Part shown: piece by piece, positions 47,440 to 58,516 of the stretch
Layout of the letters: each line of letters starts with the position of its first letter
Numbering within the stretch: position 1 is the stretch's first letter
Assembly (NCBI GenBank): GCA_037074705.1
Contig: CM073590.1
Span: 220,316,746 to 220,380,745, forward strand
DNA from: Zhengitettix transpicula
Lineage: Eukaryota; Arthropoda; Insecta; Orthoptera; Tetrigidae
Direction of reading: 5' to 3'
DNA length: 64,000 nucleotides
The notes under the pieces: model-generated
What the model was told of the DNA's origin: nothing
Database searches by the model: none
What the model saw: the letters and a program-made list of their open reading frames with translations, nothing else
Translations under genes and position numbers: made by a program

Positions 47440-47899
47440 GCTCGCTATTTCATGTTTCAGGTTCGTTTACTTACACAGTTATCTTCTCTCTATCTCTCTA
47501 TATACAATAATTCACAATCTCGAGTTTTCATATTAGGCAGGATGATTATAAAACCCAAATTTCTTATACATTTATGGAAATAAAATTTTTTAGTATTATA
47601 TGTTAACGTTATTGTTTCGTTCAAATAATTAAATAAATTGCATAAGATTTGGATGGAGTCACCATTTGGTCACTGCTGTTACATTTACGAAAAATGGGTT
47701 TCATTCTGAATATCCTGATTATGACAAAATATGTTGTCACGTTACAGAAGTTTCTGGCGTATATTATTTGTTTGTTCACCGATGTTCAAACAATGTAGAA
47801 ACTACATTATTGTGTCTCAGTTAATTAATAATGTACATTACTTTATCTGTTATTATTTATGTTGTATAAAAGATTAAATATCATTCAGGAGGAAAAAAG

Positions 47900-47948
47900 A
47901 AAATTCGCATGCCGTGACGGTAGCCATCTTCAGAGAAGACATTTTGAA
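47900..47948 (-). mobile_element. Very degenerate hammerhead-like motif
   Basis: On the minus strand CUGAAGA (47943-47937) is followed by UGGCUACCG..CGGCAUGC and GAAUUU. The GAAAC box is mutated and stem II pairs only partly. A chance match is possible. Confidence 0.2.
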
Positions 47949-48478
47949 TGACTGGGAAAAACAGGGTAAGTGCACTGAAGACAGCAAGTGGAGTGATATT
48001 GTTGTTCGAGGGCATTGAAGACAATACCGCAGCAGTTATTATTGGTAGAAAATTTGAAGTATTTCACGGAAGAAACAATTTAGACACTTCTATTTGGTTT
48101 TTCTACAACTTGAGGTAAATAGAACTAGTGTAGTATAAGAAGAAAATTTCTGTAGGTAAATTATCTGGTCTGTATAATAGATGGAGATCACGAGTGAAGA
48201 TACACTACTAGAAATATTAATCGGGTAACCTGAGTAAGAAGAACAAGGAAGGGAAGGAGAAGAGAGGATTAAGAATACGCAGCCAACAAGGAAGGCAGTA
48301 GTGGAAGCAACAGAAAAAACCCAAATATAAAGACCGAGAAAATGTAAAATGTTAGGACATGAAAAATATCAACCAGAAAATTCATTTCAAGCGAAAAACA
48401 AAAAAGGGCGTGAAGCGAACTAAGAAAATGGTCAGTGTTTCGACCAGCAAAGAAAAGTGTGTTCGTCTAAATATCTTA

Positions 48479-49220
48479 GGCCGTTACACACACGGTGATT
48501 ATTTTCTCGGCAATAATTTTTCGCTACCGCCGTACCCGCAGTAGGCCCTTGAAGTGAATGAGAGCGTGTACACCGGGCGGTAAATAATCCCGAAGATAAA
48601 ATTCGTCGCGGAAGACAGATGGAGCAGTCGCTCAGTGCTTTAGGACTAAGCTATAAATATATCGCTACTTGCAACTAGTGGCCTACGTAAACCAATGAAT
48701 GTTTGCACACAGGCCGGTTTTTCTACCGCTGGAGTTTATTTCATTCTTGAAATTTTCTTATGGAAAGGTTGCTTTTGCCATCCTATCTTTTAAGCCTTTT
48801 TTTGCATATTTCGAATATGAATAATTTGTGTGACATCATAGACAATTAAATACTTATTTCATTAATTAAATAAAGACCCGTGTTATGGGATAAAACCCTG
48901 AACATATTTCGCGTCATCCTGCCTCAACTCTTCAAACACCCTGTAGAAAGCTCCAACCTCCTCTCTTCTTCCATTAATTGGATGAACCCAAATCTGTCGA
49001 TTTTTTCTTCACATTTTCATTCGACGACAAAATAACAGTAATTCTAGAATTTACTCCCTGCTCATACGAACTACACTGTTCTCAGCACTCTCAGCTGAGA
49101 ATCGTACGACGGAAAATTTACCGTCACAAAAACAATCGCTGAGTGTGTAAGTCTCCCGATTTCTTTAAGAACAACGATAATTTTACCTCCGCGATAAAAA
49201 TCGCCGAATGTGTAACGGCC
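48479..49220. mobile_element. Non-autonomous DNA element, PIF/Harbinger-like ends (tentative)
   Basis: The ends are GGCCGTTACACA (48479-48490) and its inverse TGTAACGGCC (to 49220). Similarity continues inward through CGG.GATT.TT.TC.CGG. A second, related subterminal block lies inside each end: GTGTACACCGGGCGGTAAAT near 48567-48586 and CAATCGCTGAGTGTGTAAG near 49132-49150. GGCC-GTT-ACAC ends rich in CGGCGAT motifs recall PIF/Harbinger elements, which make 3 bp TWA duplications. The flanks are TTA on the left and ATA on the right, so a duplication is not proven. No transposase remains. Confidence 0.55.
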
Positions 49221-49299
49221 ATAAGAGAAGAAACCTTTAGTTTCGCCCAAATCATAATTTTGAGATAAGGTCAAACCCGTCACTTCATTATAAGTGTAT

Positions 49300-49700
49300 T
49301 CAGTTTGGGCACTTACAGGTTGAGATGTTTGTAATTGGTCAAGGTGGCAGGCAATATTGTTGACCTGTCTGGAGTGAGGTGGGGAATCCGCGCAGTGGCT
49401 GTAGGTGTTATTAACGTGAGCGCGACGCGAGGTGAGGTGAGGCGACGCGAGGCTCATAAAGTTGCAGTGGCAATAGCGGACAATGGCTGCCTGTGATATG
49501 TAAATGTCGGCCTTTGTGAGCAGCGATCGGTGCGAGTTTATCGAGCCCCTCCTGAGCGCGGCCAGCTACAAGTGCCGTGTCAGGACGGCCCTTTTCCGCG
49601 CCGACGATGCAAAACGTTTCATCCGCGGCTCGGCTTCTCTACGCTCTGATTAATATGCTCGGGATCAACACAGAACCCGCCTTTATCCTGAAAATGTCAC
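49300..49700. promoter_or_regulatory. GC-rich island, candidate conserved element
   Basis: About 400 bp with many CpGs (for example GCGCGGCCAGC, CCGCGCCGACGATGC). It starts directly after the DNA element above. A 128-codon minus-strand frame (49457-49071) begins in the island and runs into the element, so it is not a credible gene. Regulatory function is inferred from composition. Confidence 0.35.
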
Positions 49701-52300
49701 CGCGCCAGGTCTGAAAGCACCCACTTCTAAATTGCCTTTTCAAATTTGTCAAAATAAAAATTGGACTTGATTGAGATACATTAAGAAATTTCGGAGCTAG
49801 GATCCAAAGCATCAATCAATGTTCATTATCCTTGATCAACAATTTTCTTCTATAAATCATAAGACATGATTCATATGTTAATTAACCTAAAAAGTTTCGC
49901 ATTCACTGACTGTTATATCGTATTGGATTTCCTCTCAAGTTCTTCCTGGCCCACCGTAAAGAACTCAGAAATAATCCAGTTAAATTCAAATGTTACATTC
50001 ACAAATACCTCCTTATTTACTTCAACTCATTTCAGGGATTTACTGATCATTAAAATGTTACCTGTTACATAGCATCAATTATTAGTTACGAGTATGTCAT
50101 ATTATTCAAATTAATTACTCCATTCACTGCCTTACTATGAAATTAATTATATGTCCGAAGAAACGTCAATTTATATGCCTTAAACGGAGCAAATAATTTA
50201 TTCAACACTATAAATAGCTCTCAAATCCTCATTAAATACATCGCCAAAGACTTTTTGAATCAAGAATTCGTTATTCCGCAATAAATCTATACAATAGTCT
50301 TCCGGACCAAATAAAAACATTAAATATACAAAAATTATTTATAAAGAGTTGTAAGTCTATGTTAATTAATGGAGCATATTACTCGCTGAAAGAGTTCGTA
50401 GATAGGAAGTACATTAGATCCTCTTTAATAAAACAGTTTTCTGGTATCCTATCGAGTTATTCTATTATTTTACAATTATAATCTTGCAGAATTTAACTGC
50501 CAACTTATTTTCTTTTTCATGTTCGACGGGAATCGAAGTAAGATTTTCTGTTGTAAACTCCGTCGAATGAAAATTGAAGATTAATATAGTTATCATTTCT
50601 TTAATTACTGTTATATTAGTATATTTAACGTTGCTTTAAATTATATAAATTTTTTTGTAAAGTACAATGTTTGGTTTTTTGAAGTTTGCAATTGTAATAT
50701 TGTATTATTTTCTTGCAATCTTATATTATGACGTATCCTAATTCGTCGATCGAATACTAATGGAGTGAATAGTTAATCTAAATCAATCAGTGTCTACGGA
50801 AAACCACAAATGTAATCTATCTTTCACCTGCCTCACCGTTTGCATCTTTTTTCTTTTTAGCTTCCTTTTCAGTTATTTCCTGCTTATCTTACTCTTTTTA
50901 AAGTCACAGCAGATGGAATATTATGAATAAAATATCTACAGTGCGTTGTCAACAATTCTGAAATCTAAAATATCTATCACCCGGTTTATATTCATCTAGC
51001 CCTTCGTTTTTATTTTTATTTTTTTTCAGAATTTCGGTCAATGCGAGGATTATTGATATCCACCATGCTGCACTGTAAGATAACAAGTGACTGCCGCTCC
51101 TGTGGGGTTCAGACTCAGTCGCCCCACCCTGCCTTTCCAAACAATTTTTAGGGAGCCACTCATCAAATTCAGACTACAAAATAAACCAACTTTGTCCTCA
51201 CTGGGCCTTTAACCACGACCTTTCGTTTATTTTAATATATAAATCATATATATATCATATATAAATCATAAACATAAATCAAAAATATGTTGTTACACTG
51301 AATAATTCAACGCGAACCTGGAAACTATCGAGAAAATTTCATTTAAATTTTAAAACAGTCGCGTGCTGGATATCAGGAAGGTTACATTAATTAATGGTCC
51401 AATAGATGCTGGAATAGAAGAATCGTTTCTCAGGTTTACGTATTTTATCCGGAATATGGTGATAGTGAATCATCACAAATTAATATTCCAAGAAAGTAAC
51501 ACTACTGATACTAAAATGCTGAATTTGGAACGTATTGTTTGCATTTTAACGTAGTGCTTGGACGTTCGTCTTTCGCTCCCAGCTGTTCAGATTTTTCGTA
51601 CTTACAATTCCACATTTTTCCCTCGCCACATCTTGTCAGTTATTAGTTGAACTTATGTGATAAATCCGACTGTATTCTCTCAACGACCCAGTAATTCAAT
51701 TCCGTGAATATAACGCTCCCTCCTTTATTAAAATTCAGGTTAGCCATTGCCGCCAGCTCCATGCTTTTATAGTTACGTGATCCACTCTACAGAATATTCC
51801 ATGAATTTTCAGCTGATTGCTTCGAGTACTTTTTTTTCCTTTACCGCTGTAATTGATGTTTCCTGCTCTTGCGAATGCCAGTTCATTCTTATTTGCATCA
51901 ACCCAAAATACCGTTATATTTATTAGTCTACGAACCCTCTTCTTACTTATTGGTTTGTCAACTTTACGACACAAGACATTATAAAGTACATTTGCTGAGT
52001 CTGAAAATTCTATTCAGATAATTTTAGTTATATTTGTAGCTTTATTATGTAGGTTAAAAATATTTTTGTTTGAGAAAATTTTTAAAAGTTATCTTCATAA
52101 AAACATGAAATGACATTAAGTGGAACTTGGAGGAATTTTGCAAATATTATTCTAGTGGAGGAAGGATATATTTTCTATTTTATTATATTCAAGATAATAG
52201 CGTTTTATCGAACCGGTAATAAACAAAGTTAATTGAATGCTTTAGTGAAACCAGTTACACCAATTACATTTCCCTCACTTTGGTAAATCCTGGACTCTTG
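49701..52300. other. AT-rich intergenic sequence
   Basis: No gene is recognised. A repetitive AT stretch built of ATATAAATCAT units lies at about 51235-51285, and a small GC-richer patch at 51060-51140. Confidence 0.5.
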
Positions 52301-52329
52301 TTAAAAATGAGCTTTAAGTGTTCGTGATA

Positions 52330-52560
52330 GTTCATCCTTCAGAATTACGCTAATGCTTCGCCGTGGAGACGCCTCTTGGAGAAGCTGGAAGTGAGTCATC
52401 CCTCCTAATTTGAGGCGTCGGACGTGAGAGCCTCCGTGGCCTAATCTCCTCTTGATTTCCTGGCCTCAGCTCGTTAGTGACGTGGAGCATGCAAAGCAAC
52501 GTCTAACTGATATACCTATTTATAGGATATAACTCCAGAAGTTCACAATAGGTTCGTTCT
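52330..52560. promoter_or_regulatory. GC-rich island, candidate conserved element
   Basis: About 200 bp of balanced composition with CTTCGCCGTGGAGACGCC and TGAGGCGTCGGACGTGAG. Two GGCGTC/GACGCC blocks are inverted relative to each other (52368-52374 and 52423-52430). No open frame extends across it. Confidence 0.3.
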
Positions 52561-53630
52561 ATCGTTTCATTAGGTATATGGGCGATATGCAGCGTACAGA
52601 CCTACAAGATGCTGCTCTTCGAATCGATTATCCTTCAGCAACAAATATAACTGTTGAGATAGCTTTAAGTTCCACGGAAAGTCTACCTTTCACTATAATT
52701 TCTACCATCATATAATTAATCCACCGACTCGAGCAATTTCTAACCCAAAGTAACAATTCTCGAGGATTCTATTTAAAGCCTTTATATTTTATGTTTGTGC
52801 GATCTCTGCGTTGCAAACGCACTTCCGAAGTAGGCTATTTTCCATCCATTTCAAGTCGCCCTCCATTCACTAAAATGTAAATAAGAAAACCGCTAGTTAG
52901 AAAATAATCTGTTTGGTTTTGCAAGCATCTATCCTTCTCTGTTTGATATAACCAATTTAAGAAATTGAGAAGGCAAAGTCTCTCATATTTGAATAGTTGA
53001 AACGCAATTCTGATTTATGTATATAATAATACTTTAATTATAATATACGTATTACAAATATTCTGCTCCTTTAGTTTCTGAATGGTTTGATCAAATCATG
53101 CAGACCGGGGTGGATTCATCTAATTTTCAGTTCACATTCTTACTTGTAGACTTTTTATTTGTGTGTAGTTGGAAGGGGGGGGGGGAAGGTTTCAGAGCGT
53201 GTAAAATACTTTTAAAATATTTTTGGGAGTGTTTTTCAAATAATTATTTTTATTAATAAGTGAAATATTGAAATATACTAGTGACAAGGGCTGTGAGAAA
53301 ATCTCCCGATAATTACTAAAAATAAAATCTCCTTGAAGTTATGGAATAGGAATATGAGGCTTTAACCAAAACACAAACTTCTTTGGCTGAGGTTTATTAA
53401 TTGAAAAATAATTAAACAAACATTCAAAATAGAATAATATTTTTTAAAAAACAATATTCAAGTCCTTTCCATCGTGGCATGGAAAAAATTTTGAAATGTG
53501 AGTTTAAAATATCCTCAATCTCTTAAGTCTTTAACAATTGTATTCCATGATATTCTACGCTTCCAAAATGGTTTAAATTATTTTTTTTTTAAAAAAAACT
53601 AGGAAATTCTCTATTTATTTTTTAATTTTT
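52561..53630. other. AT-rich intergenic sequence
   Basis: No gene is recognised. There is a run of 11 G at 53175-53185, which is unusual in this AT-rich context, and a poly-A/T palindromic tract at 53580-53600. Confidence 0.5.
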
Positions 53631-53635
53631 TTTTA

Positions 53636-53912
53636 GGTTAATTGGCTAAATGAGGGTAATCCACATAGTGGCAACTCCCCTTTAATAGCATAAGAAGGGA
53701 TTTGAAAGGGGGGATGCGGAAGGATAGAGGAAGGTAGTAGCAAGGGCTATATTTTAATAATCCTACCCGCCATTCGCCTAAAAGTAATGCAGGGAAAACC
53801 CTAGAAAAACCTTCATCAGATAGGTCGGGCATTGGGTACTTGTCCCACGCCCTTCCGATAGCGAGTGAAGAGTTTGCTGTGGGGACGCATTCTCTACTAT
53901 AGCTGGAGTTGT
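53636..53912 (-). repeat. Family A copy (minus orientation)
   Basis: Reads, in sense direction, from a degenerate CCCCACAGCAAACTC through GGAAGGGCGTGGGACAAGTACCC to CTATTAAAGGGGAGTTGCCA. Its sense strand happens to keep an uninterrupted 64-codon frame (53832-53638, MPDLSDEGF...), where other copies have stops. There is no evidence that it is translated. Confidence 0.85.
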
Positions 53913-56205
53913 TAGATTATGTTAAAAATGGTACACCTGCAAGTTTTAAAACAAATATAAAACTTTTGCGGCTAATTTTAGTTATTTATATAATTTTGAT
54001 GTCATGCATTTGGCGCCTAGTGGTTAATCTCATTTAAATTTTTTGAGTTTTCATTATATCGACCATAATAAAGCTACATTTCAAGTTAAATCAAATTGGG
54101 TTAAAGATGTTCATTCAGAAGAAGAATTGATCGTAATAAAATTCAGAATAATTGCAGTAAGACTAGTCGAGATTTTTCCATCACAGAGACGTCATTTAGA
54201 ACTCATTTTAAACCGCATTAAAATTTTGTATTTTTTATATGATTCGTATATTTTGAGAAAATATCGAGCATACGAAAACATACAAATAAACAATCTCGAA
54301 AAACTTTCACATACCGGCGTGTCGTATTCCGTTTTATTTAGAGAGAGGCTGGTCGTACCGCGATCGCCGTGCTTGATACTTATGATATAAACGCAGAGAA
54401 CAGAATCACTATCGCTTAAGAAGTAGAATGATATGTAAAAAAAAATTTATTTAATGGTCAGTTTCAGAATAATCGAATTCTCTGACTTAAGTCTCTCGCT
54501 AACCACATACACAATTTTACTTTTGTATTGCTAAAATTGGTTCACATATATTGACTTAAAAAAATTCAGAATATCTCTGTGGTGTGGCATCAAGATTAAG
54601 TTAATCCAACTGATGGTAATTGAACAACAAACAATTTCCTAGAAAAAATTAATCATATACGCCAAAAAAAAAGCGAACATGTAATAAAAACTATAAATAA
54701 TGTAATGTTAATAGATATTGAAATATATTGTGGTGGCATGATATTGGATGTTTACGAAACAATTTCCTTACTACATATATCAACTAAGTAAAATATTTTA
54801 TAGTATATGAACCTGAGGTTCTGTTTCTCTACAGGACCTAACATTAGATACTAAAATGAAAGCAGAAATTGTAGTTCAAACTTGGTAAATGGATAATCTT
54901 CCAGAAACTGTTTTTTTTATTACTGGATGTAATTTAAAATTATAAAAGGTCACATACTTCCCGACTATAATTATTATACCGTTTTGAACGTTTCTGAAAT
55001 TTTCGATCCAAATGGAACTGAGTTTAATTTTCCCCTTCCTTAATAGTTTGTTGGGAAATTCACCAAATATGACGCATTATTTCGTAATTACGAACCTCAG
55101 ATACGCCTAGGTTCACGAGAACATTAGCTTTGCATCGAATCCTGATTCCAGAATATTACCATACAGCGTAAGTAATAATCTCGCCATCTACATACTAATT
55201 AAATTGAATTTCACGCCCCTTTTCAACACAAGAAACATTCACGATAATACCAGAAGTGATTACGAATATTCATTAGCAGTTCCTGTACATATCCCATGTT
55301 AAATAAACAGATATTATGAATAAATTTATTTTAAACACTTTTACGACTATTTTGAATTAATAATAAAACTCCCATCGTTATCTGAAACAGTTATATCGTT
55401 CTCAAGACAGATAGGAGCGGAATTAAAATAAATACGTGCTCATGTAATTTAATTTCAGAAACATAAATAAGTCGGCTATTAACTAACGTAGTCCGTTAAG
55501 AATTAATGCAACAAATTGAAATGGAATATGCAAGTGCCAAACGAGGTCTATGTATGGAACAGTGTTCGTAATATCCACAACCTGTTAACATTTTTAGGGA
55601 GAATTGGCAGCAAAATGACCGTTCTCCTTTTTTTAAAAAAATTCTAATTTTAAAATTTAACTTACGGATTCTTCCTTGTACTATAAAACTGCTCATTTAT
55701 TCACAATACTCGTAGCCAGCAACGAACTAGTCGCTTCGACGAGATCACGAGAAGAGAAGAGAGAAAGCAGATCCCAACTTTGTGTCGGTTGCATTGGATT
55801 AGCAGCGTCCACATCAGCTTTCATTCATACTTTACCCACAGAGCGTGAAGTTCGATAAAATACGTTTACTCTTCTCTCAGGCGGAGAGAAACACAAACGA
55901 ACAACGCTTCATCACCGGATGCAGGGTTAAACATTCAAACAACAATAACCATTAAATAAATACGTTACTAACATCAACACACACACACACTACCAAAATA
56001 TTAAGTCTGATTTTTATAATCAATTATTAATTTAATGGCCAATATTTTTTACGTGAGTCTCAAGAAATAAAACAATTCTTGAATTATTTTTCCGAAAAAG
56101 CTGTCAGCAATGCAATAATTATTTCCGTTTTCTCAAACAATTTATATGATAAACATTCTAAAATTAAAACATAAATTTATCAAGTTAAACAATCTTTTTT
56201 TATTA
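53913..56205. other. AT-rich intergenic sequence
   Basis: No gene is recognised. The 115-codon plus-strand frame at 54043-54390 is AT-rich and resembles no protein I know. A short (AC)n run lies at 55977-55990. Confidence 0.45.
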
Positions 56206-56213
56206 TTATTTTT

Positions 56214-56772
56214 TAGGGCAACAGGCTACATGAGGGTAATCCACCTTGGGCAACTCCCCTTTAATAGCATAGGAACGGATTTGAAAGGGGGGATGAGGAA
56301 GGGTAGAGGAAGGAGGCCAAGGGTTACTAGGGCCCCCGGGCTATATTTTAAGGATCCTACCCGGCATTCGCCTAAAGAAATGCAGGGAAAACCCTAGAAA
56401 AACCTGCATCGGGTAGGTCGGGCATTGGGTACTTGTCCTACGCCCTTCCGATAGCGGGAGAGGAGTTTTCTGTGGGGACGCAGCATTCCCTTCTCCGTGC
56501 TTCGACCAGTTTAGGAGGCAGCTGGTCGACTATAACAATGGGAATAGCGAACAACTCTTCAACTCTTACCGTATGCCCAAGGTCTGCGACCCCTGAACAT
56601 ACACCTATCACAACAGGCCGAGGTGCCTCGGCTTGTGGGAACCTTAGTTCAAAAACGGAGAGGAAAAGGCATCCCCGAAGGTAGCCCCTTCTTATCTCTC
56701 CTAAAAGGTTCTGCCTGCAAGAGAAAATCCCTCGCAGGTCACCTGCGAGAAAATCCTCTTATTCTACCCGTT
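56214..56772 (-). repeat. Family A copy, most complete
   Basis: The sense strand runs from CTCGCAGGTGACCTGCGAG, which can form a hairpin, through CCGAGGCACCTCGG and GGTCGCAGACCTTGGGCAT. It then carries the shared body and ends at CATGTAGCCTGTTGCCCTAAA (56214 side). It is the reference copy used here. Two palindromic blocks in the 5' part, the A-rich 3' end and 5' truncation in the other copies point to a retroposed element (SINE, or 3' part of a LINE). It has no long sense frame. Confidence 0.9.
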
Positions 56773-57078
56773 AAACAATCTAATTATTAATCTAAAATTA
56801 TTGTCGCTAGTTACCAATCTAACTGTAAGATCTTAAAAGCCAATTTAATATGTTAATTTCATTATTCCGACATTTATAAAATTTACAGGAGTCACTAGAA
56901 TAAATCTTTGCAGTTCCTTAAGAACTAATAAATAGTATTATACATTATTCGTAATAAACTTGAAACACCACCCACGTTTATTGTAACTTAAAAATTATCC
57001 AAACTAAAACCAGACTTTCACTTTTAATGGTTATATTTATGTGACTTGAATCTAATAAATAAAATAGACTTGAAGTTT

Positions 57079-57455
57079 TGATGTATGTATGTTCCGCATA
57101 AAAATCTACACACGCGGAGCAAATTTCACCAAATTTTGTACACGAGTTCCTTTTAAAACCGGAAACAAAAACTGTAGGGCTAAGACCCGGCCATCAACCC
57201 CAGGTGGACGGGAAATTTTCGAACATCGTAAAACAGCTGATATTTGCGTCGGATAAATATTTGCCGGGGTAAATGATATTGATAATGTTTTTTCTGATAT
57301 CGTTTTTCAACCCCTTTCGGCATGGGGTGGGGGTTGGAGGGGCGTTACATAAAAACAAATCAAAAGAAACCGAGATTGGAGTCAAATCCGCGGTTATGGA
57401 TGTCCCTGAGTTTATTTATGACCACCCGGGCAACGCCGGCCACCCAGTTAGTATT
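57079..57455 (-). repeat. Family B copy (minus orientation), single internal unit
   Basis: In sense direction it starts at ACTGGGTGGCCGGCGTTGCCC (57452 side). It has one GACTCCAATCTCGGTT unit and ends in GGAACATACATACATC. The copies at 7.3 and 18.0 kb have two units, so this copy represents the shorter form. Confidence 0.85.
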
Positions 57456-57494
57456 TTCAATAATGCTTTAATACAGTTAAATCAGCCAAAAAAT

Positions 57495-57775
57495 TTTTTT
57501 AATAAAATAAACACAACGTTTTGTTCTCAATCTAGGACTTCTACAGGAATGGAGTAAATCAAAAATCCATATAAAATTTATATCTAAACAACTGTAGATA
57601 AAAAACTTTTTAGTTTAAAAAATATATTGAATATATCTATTTTATGGATAAAAAATGGCATCAATTGTCTGAATATAAATTTTATTTGGAAAATTTTAAT
57701 TTTTTAAAATTTTATCCTAGATTGAAGACGAAACGTTGTATTAATTTTCTCATTATGTTTTTGTTAATAAATGAT
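57495..57775. mobile_element. Foldback element with degenerate hammerhead-like arms
   Basis: The inverted arms are about 57500-57550 and 57710-57775. On the minus strand the left arm gives CUGUAGA (57546-57540), 17 nt, AAAAC and GUUGUG. On the plus strand the right arm gives CCUAGAUUGAAGAC, GAAACGUUGUA. Both boxes are mutated in one arm or the other. Confidence 0.6.
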
Positions 57776-57790
57776 TTTTGTCTGACTTGA

Positions 57791-57826
57791 CTATATTTTT
57801 TAGGAAGTCTATATTTTTTAGGAAGT
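57791..57826. repeat. Perfect 18 bp tandem duplication
   Basis: CTATATTTTTTAGGAAGT occurs twice in direct succession, 57791-57808 and 57809-57826. Confidence 0.9.
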
Positions 57827-57940
57827 TCCACCAGATTACAATTATTTTACACGTCAATTTATCATTTCTATCGATACAGTCTGTAACTTTTATATTTAAA
57901 TGAAAATAATTTACTTCTGATATAAAATAATAAATAAGAA

Positions 57941-58204
57941 AGATAGCCAATACAGACAAAAAAAGTAATATAAACACCACACAACGTTTCTGGGATCCTT
58001 GTCCCTTTCGTCAGGTGTTAAAAAGAGCATAGAGAAACACAACGGCACTGCTCAGTTGACAACACTCAAAGTTTATTTAATCCCATTTTTACTTAGTGAA
58101 GATTTTATATAGTCACCTGATGAAGGCCCAAAGGTTGGATAAAACTTTGATTTGTGTTTTTAATACCCTATACTTAATTTTTTCTGACTCTTGGCTATTT
58201 TATT
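57941..58204. mobile_element. Foldback element with two hammerhead-like arms, reference copy
   Basis: The ends are AGATAGCCAATACAGAC and the inverse of TGACTCTTGGCTATTTT. The left arm, on the minus strand, reads ACAC, CUGACGA (58014-58008), 17 nt with GGGA/UCCC, GAAAC (57990-57986), GUU, GUGU; ACAC/GUGU close a 4 bp stem I. The right arm, on the plus strand, reads CUGAUGA (58117-58123), 17 nt with a GGCC/GGUU stem, then AAAAC instead of GAAAC. The left arms at 5.4 and 9.7 kb, and less closely that at 27.6 kb, are homologous. No coding sequence. Confidence 0.75.
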
Positions 58205-58291
58205 CATATATGTAGTGATGAAAGCGAGTTGCCCGCATGCTAGTACCGCATCACCACATCTCTAGATAACTTACAGTTGAATTACAGACGT

Positions 58292-58415
58292 ATAACCCTT
58301 GGCTACCTTCCTCTACCCTTCCGCATCCCCCCTTTCTAATCCCTTCCTATGCTATTAAAGGGGAGTTGCCCAATGTAGATCACCCTCATGTAGCCTGTTG
58401 CCCTAAAAAAAAGGA
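58292..58415 (+). repeat. Family A 3'-end fragment
   Basis: Starts at CCCTTGGCTACCTTCC and runs to CATGTAGCCTGTTGCCCTAAAAAAAA. Strong 5' truncation with an A-rich 3' end fits reverse-transcription-mediated insertion. Confidence 0.85.
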
Positions 58416-58489
58416 TTAACAAGATCTTTCTGTAACACAGCTGGTGATGACAGCAGGATAACAATTACACCTGTTCCTTAAAGTGCGTG

Positions 58490-58516
58490 GTTCATGTAGC
58501 CTGTTACTCAAAAAGA
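58490..58516 (+). repeat. Family A tail scrap
   Basis: TTCATGTAGCCTGTTACTC followed by AAAAAG repeats the last 20 bp of the family, 100 bp after the previous copy. It could be a second insertion or a local duplication. Confidence 0.5.

Larger units (their letters stand above)
45536..48475. other. AT-rich intergenic sequence
   Basis: No gene is recognised. It contains (AT)n runs, a possible CUGAAGA motif near 46.2 kb that does not fold, and a degenerate motif at 47.9 kb. Confidence 0.5.

Noticed and set aside
49071..49457. 128-codon minus-strand frame
   Set aside because: It spans the boundary between a non-coding DNA element and a GC-rich island, so it cannot be a conserved gene.
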